A DNA stretch of 64,000 nt. Source: Cristatella mucedo (taxonomy: Eukaryota; Bryozoa; Phylactolaemata; Cristatellidae). Position 1 is the stretch's first letter; each line of letters begins with the position of its first letter. The notes beneath the pieces are model-generated. The model worked only from the letters and a program-made list of their open reading frames with translations, searched no databases and was not told the origin of the DNA. Shown one piece after another: positions 11,199 to 20,514 of this stretch. A program made the position numbers and the translations under genes. The DNA lies in contig WPIO01000103.1 of NCBI GenBank assembly GCA_009760855.2, positions 236,001 through 300,000 on the forward strand, in the 5' to 3' direction.

Positions 11199-11489
11199 CA
11201 GTCACACTCCGACTTACGATGATTCGACTTACGAAAATTTGGAGGTACGAACCTCGGCCACAGTCACGCGAAAAAAATCTAAAATCAAAATGTATCCAAG
11301 AAAACTTTAAAAATCCGAGCGCGGTCAGTAAGTATATTTGAAAACGCTCCAAAACAGTAGGGAGGAAATCATTTCTGACAGCTATGCATTGTCGATACTG
11401 AAGGCTATCGTCTACCATTCTTGACTTGAGAAAAATTGACTTACGACAGATTTTCCGCCCATATCTACTTTTTGAGTCGGGGTTGACTG
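11199..11489. mobile_element. Pogo/Tigger-like MITE, 291 bp
   Basis: The left end begins CAGTCACACTCCGACTTACG. The right end, read inward from 11489 on the minus strand, begins CAGTCAACCCCGACT and has TCGTAAGTC further in. Inverted termini of this CAGT(C/T)...CGACT type, with no internal transposase, fit a non-autonomous Tc1/mariner-superfamily element. The flanking dinucleotide (TG on both sides) could be a two-base duplication, although TA is usual for the superfamily. Confidence 0.6.
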
Positions 11490-11580
11490 TGTATGCTTCG
11501 AGGAATAAGCTTCGAGGAATCTCAAGCACAGTCGCAGTCGTGCTATTGGAATTGAGCGAGATCTGCCTGCTGATTCGACA

Positions 11581-11732
11581 GCCTCTTTTATACGGCGAGC
11601 AGAAGAGCCTTTACGGCTATCACCACCGCTTGCAGCGGCAATAAAGGATCGCTCACCGCAGAATTCGAAGCCATAACTCGGGACCGAGGTCGTGAAAGGC
11701 AACCGCTCTTGACCTTTTTCGCCATCGCGGTT
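11581..11732 (-). mobile_element. SINE-B copy
   Basis: The minus strand carries the tRNA-like head with a decayed B box (GGCTTCGAATTC-like) and the GCTGCAAGCGGTGGTGATAG body segment. This matches the SINE-B copies at 29500, 39189 and 52590. Confidence 0.8.
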
Positions 11733-11972
11733 CACCAGCCTGCGCTCCACAGAAGAGAGCTCCCATGAACCCAGGAATCGGTTCTTCGCCGAGAATGACC
11801 GTTCTGACCTGTATTTACCTGTACTCTTGAATGATAACGGCGCATGGTAATCGCACCCCGACCAGCATTCACTGTTTCTGCTCCTAATCACGTCGTCCAC
11901 GTTCGCGCTTTCGCGATCTGCATTCGTCGAACACTTCCAGCCTGGGTCCGCTTAGCGACAAAGTCAACTCCG
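11733..11972. other. No gene recognised
   Basis: Short unique spacer without coding motifs. Confidence 0.5.
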
Positions 11973-12510
11973 GTTAATAATAATAATAATAATAAATTTG
12001 TATAGTACCTTCGGAGAACTGAATCTTTTGCTAGGCACTTTACAGATGATTTTTTGATATATAATGTAATACCAAATGTTTGGCGGTAACATCCGCAAGC
12101 TGCAGGCATAGTGTACAGATAGGTACACACACACGAAGGACGAATCATAAAGACCCACCGTATGCTGTAGTAAACAGGTGCGTCTCAAGCTTGCATCAAT
12201 AGTGAGTTCTAGGCTTTGGGACCAGAGGAACTAAAGGCACGGTCTCCAATGGTTTTGAGGTTCGTACGAGGTATGGCTAAACGATTCGAGTCAGAAAAGT
12301 GTTTTGTGTGATCCATCGCCCGATGGGGGAGTAGTTCTGATAGGTAGGCTGGAGCCAGAGAATGAAGGGACCTAAAAGTAAGCGACATGACCTTGAAGTC
12401 GATGCGCTGCTTGATTGGGCGCTAGTGCAGGTCGGCGTGAAGTGGTGCGATGCGGCAAACGCAACGCCCATGACAGATGAGCGTAACGACACTGAGCTCT
12501 GAAGAAAGCA
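11973..12510 (-). mobile_element. LINE-A2 3' end
   Basis: On the minus strand this holds part of the LINE ORF (ADLHWRP-like region, then RTNLKTIGDRAF-like segment), the A2-type 3' UTR with GGTGGTAACATCCGC-like words, a hairpin of the AGTGCC/GGTACT type and a TTA tail at 11976-11996. It is diverged from LINE-A but alignable in order with the copy at 34745-36600. Confidence 0.85.
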
Positions 12511-13097
12511 CCGGCGATGGATGAAGGTTCAGAGAGGCCGGAGGCTGCTACAGCAGTGAGAGTTTGCTTTAATTTTTAACTTACACCTTTAGCGGGAACT
12601 TCAGCGATGCAGTTCAGTCCCCGCGCGGAAACGCCAAGCCATACGATCGCGAGAAGCGATGTTCTCGACTTACTTTCTCAGCTGCTTCTGTACCGCACTA
12701 TTCTTGACGCTCGGAGCGGCCGCGGCGCAGGCTCGATAGAAGGCCGCACCGAGGACAGGTCTAAGCCCCGGAGGCGGGGTACGGCTGCCCAGTTATGACT
12801 TAAGCCGGCAGTGTCAAACGACTAGCCCGCTCCGCTCTCCGCTCGAGCCGCCGAAGCCTTGAGTCCTCGAGTGCCGCCCCCTCGAGTGCCGCAGGCCGAG
12901 AATGCGCCATCGAAGGCGGTTCGGACCGCATGTATGTGCACCGGGGCGTGCGTGCGCTCGGCGAGACGCCCCGGCGCTGCCAGCTGGCGGTCGCGAATGG
13001 TGTAACCAACGACCCACTCCCGTCCACATAATCGTAAGCTCGTCCTCGAAAACCCATGCGCCGCTGCGCTAATGGCTGGCCAGTGTGAGCCCTTCGC
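12511..13097. other. GC-rich flank; no gene recognised
   Basis: CpG content rises steeply after about 12640. Overlapping frames on both strands are typical of GC-rich noncoding DNA. An unrecognised promoter or first exon remains possible. Confidence 0.4.
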
Positions 13098-13383
13098 GAG
13101 CGCCGCGGCTACCTTGAATGAGCGCCGCGGCTACCTTGAGTGAGCGCCGCGGCTACCTTGCGTGAGCGCCGCGGCTACCTTGTGTGAGCGCCGCGGCTAC
13201 CTTGGGTGAGCGCCGCGGCTACCTTGCGTGAGCGCAGCGGCTACCTTGTGTGAGCGCCGCGGCTACCTTGAGTGAGCGCCGCGGCTACCTTGTGTGAGCG
13301 CCGCGGCTACCTTGTGTGAGCGCCGCGGCTACCTTGTGTGAGCGCCGCGGCTACCCTGTGTGAGCGCCGCGGCTACCTTGCGT
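13098..13383. repeat. 22-bp minisatellite, 13 units
   Basis: Thirteen head-to-tail 22-bp units, opening GAGCGCCGCGG and ending ACCTTGNGT, followed by a degenerate unit. Nearly all between-unit variation is at the N position (A, C, G and T all occur). Rare exceptions are CGCAGCGG in unit 7, ACCCTG in unit 12 and AAT in unit 1. The unit length is not a multiple of three, so it is not a coding repeat. Confidence 0.96.
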
Positions 13384-15036
13384 GAGCGCAGCTGCAGCGC
13401 TCCGCGAGCGCCCCAGTTCGGCGCGAGCACTGGGCAGTGAACGAGCGACGGCTAGCGCCGGTCGGCTCGACTGGCAGACTGCCAATTCCAGTCGATCGCA
13501 CGCCCGGTCGGTCACTGAGTGAGAGGCATTCTCGGTCGCTGCTCCGTTCAGTCGGGTGTACGCGGCGGCGGCGGCGGTGGCAGAAAGAGTGAGCCCAATC
13601 TCCTCCCTTTTATTTTTCTTTTTTTATCTGTCGGATCTATTTTTGTTTCTCCCACCACACCCCCTCCCGCCCCATTAGTTCTCCGATGTTTACTCGAGCT
13701 CACTCTAAACAGGTCGGGCTAAGCGGTCGCGGAGCGCGAGCCCTGAGCAGCCACCGGGGGGGCGGGGCTCGGCGTGCTTGCCCCAGCACGCGAGAGACGG
13801 AGGAGGCGGCGGCGCCGGCCCGACGCTGATACTGGAGCTCGCCAGGTCGCCGCCGACCGGCCTCTTCAGCGCCTGCAGCGAGAGCACCGTCTTTCTAACG
13901 CGACGTAGCGGGTTCGCTAAAGCGGCACTCGGGAGGCATACAGCGAGCCGCATTCAGACATTCGTCCCGTCGATGTGCTGTGCGCGTATGGCGGGCGCGT
14001 TGAGCGCGCCGGCAAGCAGCTCTATAGTGCGCCGTCTGCCAAATAACTCTTCAACCGCTTTCATTTCCGTTTCCGATGCTAAATCGGCGGTTACAGTCCG
14101 ATGATTTTAAGCGTTTAATGCACTGGCGTGGCTTCGTCTGAGCCATGCCGCGTTCGCGATTCGGGTCGCTATCGTCCGTCCATCGCGTTTCAGAGTGACC
14201 TTGGCCGAGCGAGAGGCGACTCCGAAGCTGAGCCGGCCTGTGGTAGGGGACGCACCAGACAGCGTGGCCGCGCGTTTTGGCAGGCCCTTCACGAGCGACC
14301 GACCGACCCTGCGATCATTTTGTCGCACTGGCATACACCGTCCTTGCAGGTCAAGCCGCCCAGCCAAATCGGCGCGTCGCACCACGCTCGACTCGCCGCA
14401 GCCAAAGACGTATAGATCTGACTATAGTATGTGAGGCGTCCGGCAGACTGACCAACGAACGACACTTTGCCAATCGTAGACCGCCGATGAGACACGTTGT
14501 CTCTGAAGCTATGCATTAACACTCGGCAACGCCAATGAGCGCCAGCAGCAGCTCGCCGCAGTGGACGTGCGATTGCCAGCTACTGCCCACTCGCAGAATT
14601 CGCGCTTGCCGCTAAGGAAGGCTTCCGTCGCCGCCTTCTAAATGGCGCTGTTGAATCAGCTAGCCAAGCTTTTGCAGAAAGCCGCCAGCCACTTCCGGTC
14701 CGAGCGGCTCAAAATCCGCCTCCTCCGAGCTCGCTGCGAGAGCGAAGCAACTGCGATACAAATGCACGTGTATTAATTATGCCAACCTTAAACCAGTGTT
14801 TTAACAAAATAGAAACGTTCTTCACGAAAAAATTCGCGAATAAATATGCATGAGAATATCTTTTTGAGACATTCGCCGTGCCGCGGCGAGGTAGCGTCTC
14901 GCACCGCCGCTAAATATCTTAAGGCAAGATGCGCGCGCCGCTGCCGCCGCCTCCTCTGCGACGGTCGAGGTCGGCGGTGTCCGCAGCGTCGCCAGCGAGA
15001 GCTTCGGCGGCGGCGGCGGTAGCCGCTTGGGGGCGC
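13384..15036. other. GC-rich island downstream of the PLA2 stop codon
   Basis: Contains T-rich and CCACC-rich stretches (13600-13680) and GC-rich open frames on both strands with no recognised motif. It would include the 3' UTR of the phospholipase gene. I see no AATAAA close to the stop; the first minus-strand AATAAA I notice is about 1.4 kb away near 13608. Confidence 0.45.
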
Positions 15037-15244
15037 TCAGAAGCGCCGCGTCGCGTTGGCGATGCGCGCCTTGGCGAGCTTCTCGGTGCGCACGCACGTG
15101 CCCCACCAGGACCGCTCAGCGCACATTTCTTGCTCCTCGACGACGAAGCACGGCATGCCGACGACGTTGAAAAACAGGTGCCCGATCATCTGCGACACGG
15201 AGTCGGAATGCTTGCGGATGGCCCGTTTGAGACACTTGTAGAGC
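15037..15244 (-). CDS. PLA2 exon 3: C-terminal part of catalytic domain
   Basis: The acceptor CTTGGCAG precedes base 15244, whose G completes the codon left by exon 2. The exon encodes LYKCLKRA, a MIGHLFFNVV segment, PCF and SWWGTC, then TGA at 15039-15037. It has four cysteines. These are the expected C-terminal elements of group III phospholipases. The enzyme ends shortly after the last cysteine, so it lacks the long C-terminal extension of the vertebrate protein. Confidence 0.92.
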
Positions 15245-17445
15245 CTGCCAAGAGAGGCGAGCGCGAGACTAACGATAAAAACGATAAAACAGTTGTAATA
15301 CGCCCTGAAGAGAATTCAATCGCTTGTATAGACACTCTGCCGATGCTGTACAGGCTGCATTTCATTATTTGGTTAGCGATAACGCCCAGTGACAGCGCTC
15401 ATTAGGACATCAAAGAGAACTCAGACGGATGAAGCTAAAGCAATAAGGAGCACGGGGTTGGTTTGGTCTAGCGGTTAAGGTGCTCGCCCCGACCAAGGTC
15501 TGACTGAGGTCGTGGGCTCGAGCCCTGAGGCATATGTGAAGCGCCTGAATAGATATTAAGTTCTCTTGGGGCGCTATATAAATGAATTATATTTTTTTAA
15601 CCCTTTTTTAAATGCCACGTCATGTGATGTAATGACGTCTGCCCGGTGTAAAATCCGGGCTCTAGGTGCACTCGAACTTAAGGCACTGACCGTAAAGAAT
15701 GCGAGGTACGTGAGAGGCACAGGTATAGAAATAAACAAAATTCATTTGCACGGCGCCTTAAGAGAATTGAAAAATCCAGGTGCTTCACATGTGCCGACGG
15801 ACTCGAGCCCACGAAACCTTGTTCTGCAAATGCATGCACCTTGACCTGGGTCATCAAAGGCGAGCCACGAAACCTCATTCACAAAGGGCGAGCGCTATTA
15901 CATGGGAGTCAAACCTGGGCTAAAAGACTGCGACGGCAGAGCTAAAGATACGACGCCTAGCCAGATCAGGAAGCAGTTTGGATAAGTAAGGAGAATGGAG
16001 TGACAAAAACCGTTGTGTCAATGCGCTATTTGACGGGAAGCAAGTGCAAGTCGGCGGATAAAGTCGGCTGTAAAGTGGCGATTGTGACATTCATGGCAAA
16101 CAAGCCCAGCTGCAGAGGTTTGCTCTGATTGTAAGCGCTGAGCTGCACACGCGGAAAGACCGGCTGGTAGTTAGTAGCCAGGCAGCTAATAATAATTATG
16201 CACTTGATAAAGCGCCCTCAGAGAACTCAAACTCTCTCTAGGCGCTTTGCATTTGCTGCAAACGGAAAGGCAATTGAATGGTGAGTAATATCATGCTTGA
16301 TAAACAAGCAAAATTAATAACATGGTTAGGGGTGACATGCACAGGGTCAGCATGCAAATGTGGTTAGTGGCAGCATGCAGTGTCAGCACGCATAAGCTTA
16401 TGAAGGACGAATCACAGGGACCCACTAAATGCTGTCCTAAATAGGTGTGTTTTTAGGTTCTTTTTAAATGTGGTCAAGTCAGGGGGTGTTCTGACGCAAG
16501 TCGGGAGGAAGTTCCAGGCTTTGGGAGCATACGAACTAAATGCACGGTCTCCAAAAGATTTGAGTTACAGAAGTCGTGACGTGTTGTAACGTATGCACCT
16601 GCCAGCTTGGCAGTGGTATCCTTGTCCATGTAAGCCCAAATCGCTGTACGTAAGCAGACTTGACAGCAGAGCTGATTCGCTGGTTTTGCGCAACGTCAAT
16701 TTTGAGTTGGGCACCGCGATTACATGAAATTGACGCAATCGTGGGGTATCTTAGCTACAATATCCTACAATACTGGATACGATACCCTACAATATTGCTT
16801 CGTGAGGTATCTTGGAAGAGCGTAGTATAGGGATAGGTTTACATATTGCTTAGTTAGTTTAGGTTTTTCAGAACAAGTTGTTTTTATCGTCATTAAATGT
16901 GAGAAAGCTTGTTGCAGTCCGTATGCAAATGCCTGCAATACATGACGAAATGGAGCTAGGTTCGACGCGATGGTAGGTGTGGATACGTTAAGAGCTGTCG
17001 TGTGTCGTTTGCACAAAATTAATCCTACATCGTTCTTGTCTATTAATTAGGTAAGGTAAGGAGAGTATAAATTAAGAAAATTGCTAGGCCGCAGGGGCGC
17101 GTGCAATGTCAGAGTCTGTCCGCTTGCTCTCACCAATCAAAAATCGATTGAAACAACTGCTTAGGAGTTTTAAATTAAGCTATTTATAACTTTAGAACAT
17201 TTCTCTAGAACCCAAAGAGAACTATGTCTCTTCTTAAGCATTTACATGCGATGCAATGCAAGCGTGTCAATTTATTAGTGACGACGTAGGCACTTTCAGT
17301 AGGCATGTACACGCATAGCACAATTCAAAGGTTGCATTAGTGATGTTTGCACCAGACAAGCATAGCTGCTGAGTTGTATGGCTACCGCAAGCGTCTTCTT
17401 AGACAAGCGAGAAGACTTGCACATAGTGAGTTACAGAAGCTTCTC

Positions 17446-17481
<36 letters not shown>

Positions 17482-20400
17482 GGAGGTTGCTGTAAATTCT
17501 ACTGTAAAGATGCAGAAAACCACTATTGTCATGCGTTTTGGCATTACAGTCTCTGGAAACGGCTTTAAGGCCATAGAAACTGATTTCCGTGGAAAGATCG
17601 AAAACCACGGGAAGTCATCAGACGACGCTCCACGATAAGGTTCGAATTTTTTTTCGCTCGACTGAGTCAAGCTCTCATTTCACGAGGGTCGTAGCGTCAC
17701 GCAGCCGACTTTGCACGAGCGGATATTGTCAGCGGTCTGCTCTCGGTAGCCAGGCATTCTTCTTCTTCGTCACCACCAGTCGAGCGAACCTATACCTCTA
17801 TTACCTCCGGCATTGTCAAAATTGTTTCAAACACCGGCATTAGCTTTTAACTGCCGCTCGAACGCTCAGGCTCTGCTAATACGGTCGAAAAACTTGACTC
17901 AAGTCTAAAGAATATCAGGTACCGGATGTTGGCTATATTAAATAAAGCGATACTAGAAGTTGAACTTCTCACCTCTTGGCAAGCGCGAGGTAGACGAATG
18001 GCTGTTATTCTAATCGGCAGTGCCCTCTGCCTCGCAATCTGAATGCAATATTATTCGCTCGAATATGATTAGTATTAGTAGTGCTGTCTGCCGATCTGCC
18101 GCCAGTTGTAAGTCCGTGGGCGGCGACACAGCAGAGGCGGCGGCGAACGCTGCTGCAGCAGCGTTCGCCACCGCCTCTGCTGCCGCCACCTCTGCGGCAG
18201 CGTACGGCACTTGCGCTGCGGTCTCAGCAATGAACGCACGACCCACAGTTGGCCGGACCGAGAGCACCAGCAGCAACGGCGCGCGGCACATTGCGGATTA
18301 CGAAATTCTCGCCGGCTGCCATTCGAGAGCGATCTGTTTGCGCAACGGCTAGCTAGCGCGAGAATGCGGCGTAGCACTCGGCGGCGGCGGCGCCGCGCCT
18401 CGGCCCGCTCGGTGGCGGCGGCGGCGCCGGACCCGTCGCTGAGACCGATCTAGCTCGGGCAATGGCGCTGTCCAGGCTCGCGCTACCCTCGCTGGGGCCA
18501 GCTCGACTGCGAAACGTGGCGTGCCACCCAGAATAACCGTTGGAGGAAAGCGCTCGGTCGCGATTTACGCCACGTCTGCGGCGACGCGGCCGCCGCCGCC
18601 GTACCCCTCCGCGCTCGGCCTCTCGACGCGCCAGCCTACGCCGCGGCACACCGAACGACGCCACGTCACAGCTATCGCCACCCACCCCCACCCTATTCCT
18701 GCGCCAGTCAGCCGAGTCGGGAAAGGGACGACTCACAGCGGCGCACCGGCTGCCGGGCGCAGCCCACGACAGGCGGTCGCTATCGCTGCGATTGATGGCG
18801 CCACGCCACATCACACCACAACGCAGGACGATGCGTCATTCCTCCGAGCCGCCGCCCCCTACCCCCCTCATTCACGCCATTCACGCTAACTTGGGCGGTG
18901 GCAGACGACTCCAAGCGAGGCTCGCTCTGAAGCCGCTTACACTTGGTCGCAGTCGCAGTGACTGACGGTGTACAGCCGGTAGTTGAAGTAGTTGTACTTT
19001 GTTGACATCGACGTGATGGTCCTGGGGCAATGGTCGTGCACGCGACAGCAGCTGTCGGCGATCCGTCGTTCGCCCAGGTCGTCGTACGACACGGCGCTAT
19101 TCCCTCGGCCGCACCACTTCGTACCTGCGGCGACGGCTTGGGTGGCTCAGCTGCGTCCGAGGCAGCAACGGCAGCAGGCTCGCCGCATTCGGCCGCAGGC
19201 ACCCGTTCGTCGCGGGCTGCTGCTCGCCGGCTCCATGCCGCGCCGCCGCGCTGGGGTCACGCCAGGTCACGCCGCAGCCGCCGACCTCGACGGGATGCGC
19301 ATTCTTTCAAGCGCACGCACGTTGCCTAGACATAGATTCAGTTGTCCCGCGGCGCTACAGGAGCGCCGTATTATGATTTTAATTATTATTATTATTACTA
19401 CTACTTTTACGACGCCGGCGACCGCGCGCGATGCAGCCACCGCCGAGGCGACGACCGCCGCGTTTTACGGCGCCGCGGGCGCGCCGGACTAGAGGGCTAG
19501 CTAGCTAGCACGATACGCGCTGCTAGCTTCGGCGGTACGCAGAGAAAGCCGCGATGGCCTCTCACCCCGCAGCGGGCGTCTCCCTTCGCCGGCCGGCCGG
19601 CGCAGAGAGGTAGCGAAGGGGAAGCGCGGGGCCGCGCGAGCGCCTCACATCCGGGACGATAAATCGAGCCGGCGGCGGAATCCTCCGTCGAGCTGTCAGA
19701 GCGTACTAATCTTATCCGCGTGCGAGATAAGTGCGCCCCTCCTCACAACCGTTCGCTCAAGGGCGGGAATGCCGCGTCGCTCACAGCCGGCCGGCCGGCC
19801 GGCCGGCCCTCCACGTGTCGGACCGTCGGAGGCGGGGCCACCGGCGGCCGCAGCTTGTCGTCTGCTGCCGCCGGCGGCGGAGAGGAGAGCGCAGCGGACG
19901 CGTGGCCGCGACGCCGGCTTACCGGGATACACTAGCGGTAGCGTGGCCCTCTTGAGACGCCGACCGTCGAGCGGCATGCCGCCGCCGTCCTCGGCAGCGC
20001 GCGGCGGCCTCGCGTGGAACGCACGACACTCGGCGATCCAGGCGTCGACGCGAGACAGTGCGCGCACCTTCTGCCGGCTCAGCGCCACCGGTGTGAAGCC
20101 GCCGTCGTCGCGCCTCGACGCGACGTAGCGCCGCAGCTCGTCGGCCTTCGCCGCTGAGCTGACGTCGCAGTCCAGCAGGTCGTCGTCGTCGGCTCCGAAT
20201 ACGAGCAGTGCTAGACGCGACCCGTTGGCCAGCTGCAGCAGCTTCAGCCGCTCGCCGTCGTGCGTCGCCACTTGCTCGCTCGCTGCGAAGTCGCCTCGGG
20301 CGTACACCAGCTCGGCGCCGCCCGCCGTCAGGCGGGCCGCCGCGAAATCGCCGTCTACGCCGCCGTCTCCGCCGAGGCCCCGGTCCACGTCTACGCCCCG

Positions 20401-20514
20401 CGCTGCCCCAGCGGTCGCCTCGCTGGCGACCGCCGCCGCCGCGAAGGCTCCGCGGTAGGCGCACAGCAGCGAGAGGCAGGCGACTAGGACGACGCGGCCG
20501 GGACGACGTGCCAT
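15037..20514 (-). CDS. Secreted group III (bee-venom-type) phospholipase A2, three exons
   Basis: Predicted to be a secreted, calcium-dependent enzyme that hydrolyses the sn-2 ester of phospholipids. The coding exons on the minus strand are 20514-19923, 19124-18941 and 15244-15037, giving 327 residues. Introns are 798 and 3696 nt with GT-AG borders; phases are 1 and 2 and match on both sides. Order: signal peptide (1-~25); an N-terminal pro-region (~26-189) ending in a K-R dibasic site; then a mature domain of 138 residues, close to the usual length of the group III catalytic domain. The WCGxG calcium loop and CCRVHDHC active site (His-Asp pair) are intact. The last two exons supply ten cysteines, as expected for five disulfides. 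The start was chosen because it begins the signal peptide; the upstream in-frame reading to 20901 is low complexity. Family assignment is strong. Whether the protein is digestive, immune, reproductive or venom-related cannot be told from sequence. Intron 2 is full of LINE/SINE insertions. Confidence 0.9.
15454..15600 (+). mobile_element. SINE-A, full-length
   Basis: tRNA-derived head with an A-box-like TAGCGGTTAAGG and a B-box GGGCTCGAGCCC (15514-15525). The AAGCGCC...GGGCGCT hairpin and ATAAATGAATTAT tail follow. It sits in intron 2 of the phospholipase gene, antisense to it. Confidence 0.88.
15601..16188 (-). mobile_element. LINE-A copy (old), interrupted
   Basis: Two minus-strand LINE-A ORF pieces, about 15605-15737 and 15900-16188, are collinear with other LINE-A copies. 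The gap between them holds a SINE-A fragment. It lies in intron 2 in the same orientation as the phospholipase gene. Confidence 0.75.
15738..15815 (-). mobile_element. SINE-A fragment nested in LINE-A
   Basis: The minus strand reads the GGACTCGAG..CC B-box region, a diverged hairpin and an AATGAATTT end. It separates two collinear LINE-A pieces. Confidence 0.65.
16189..16960 (-). mobile_element. LINE-A copy with internal deletions
   Basis: Starts with the reverse complement of the TTA tail and hairpin, then the 3' UTR (GGGGTGACATGCACAGGGTC). ORF segments follow up to an FLKLNDDK-like region near 16880. The stretch between about 16575 and 16800 is deleted or scrambled. Intronic, sense to the phospholipase gene. 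Confidence 0.82.
16961..18128. other. Intron 2 sequence without recognised element
   Basis: AT-rich to mixed sequence. It includes a (GA)n tract at 17449-17472. No coding exon was recognised. Confidence 0.5.
17449..17472. repeat. (GA)n microsatellite
   Basis: About twelve GA dinucleotides, followed by GGGAGAGAGGGAGG. Confidence 0.9.
18129..18182. repeat. 54-bp near-perfect palindrome
   Basis: Two 27-bp arms meet at 18155/18156 with no loop and one mismatch. The inner 28 bp, GGCGAACGCTGCTG plus its complement, is a perfect palindrome. It lies in intron 2, about 760 bp downstream of exon 2. Confidence 0.95.
18183..18940. other. GC-rich intron sequence 3' of PLA2 exon 2
   Basis: High-GC part of intron 2. 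Long open frames on both strands here are composition artefacts and carry no recognised motif. Confidence 0.5.
18941..19124 (-). CDS. PLA2 exon 2: calcium loop and active site
   Basis: The acceptor CCGCAG precedes base 19124. The first two bases complete the Gly codon begun in exon 1. The exon encodes 60 whole residues with the calcium-binding TKWCGRGN loop at its start, the active-site CCRVHDHC (His 29 of the exon, Asp 30), a YNYFNYR segment and the closing SHCDCD. Six cysteines are present. The donor is GT|GTAAGC (last exon base 18941), phase 2. The frame is open only over the exon. Confidence 0.93.
19125..19922 (-). other. PLA2 intron 1
   Basis: A 798-nt intron, GTAAGC donor and CCGCAG acceptor, phase 1. 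It is GC-rich and contains ATTATT-type and CTAGCTAGCTAG low-complexity words and a CCGG-repeat at 19787-19808. No nested gene was seen. Confidence 0.8.
19923..20514 (-). CDS. PLA2 exon 1: signal peptide and pro-region
   Basis: The ATG at 20512-20514 starts a signal peptide (VVLVACLSLLCAY core). The exon encodes 197 complete codons. Recognisable pieces are ELVYARGDF, the HDGERLKLLQLANGS segment, LLDCDVSS and DAWIAECRAF, the last reminiscent of the QWEACRAL-type element in group III pro-regions. A KR site lies at residues 188-189 and the exon ends VYPG. The donor is G|GTAAGC (last exon base 19923), splitting the Gly codon after its first base. Base composition is extremely GC-rich compared with exon 2. 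Confidence 0.9.

Noticed and set aside
13098-13383. CRISPR array
   Set aside because: Repeats are contiguous with no spacers, and the genome is eukaryotic; it is a minisatellite.
15500-15530. Functional tRNA gene at the SINE-A head
   Set aside because: Same reason: repeated at several sites with a common non-tRNA hairpin tail.
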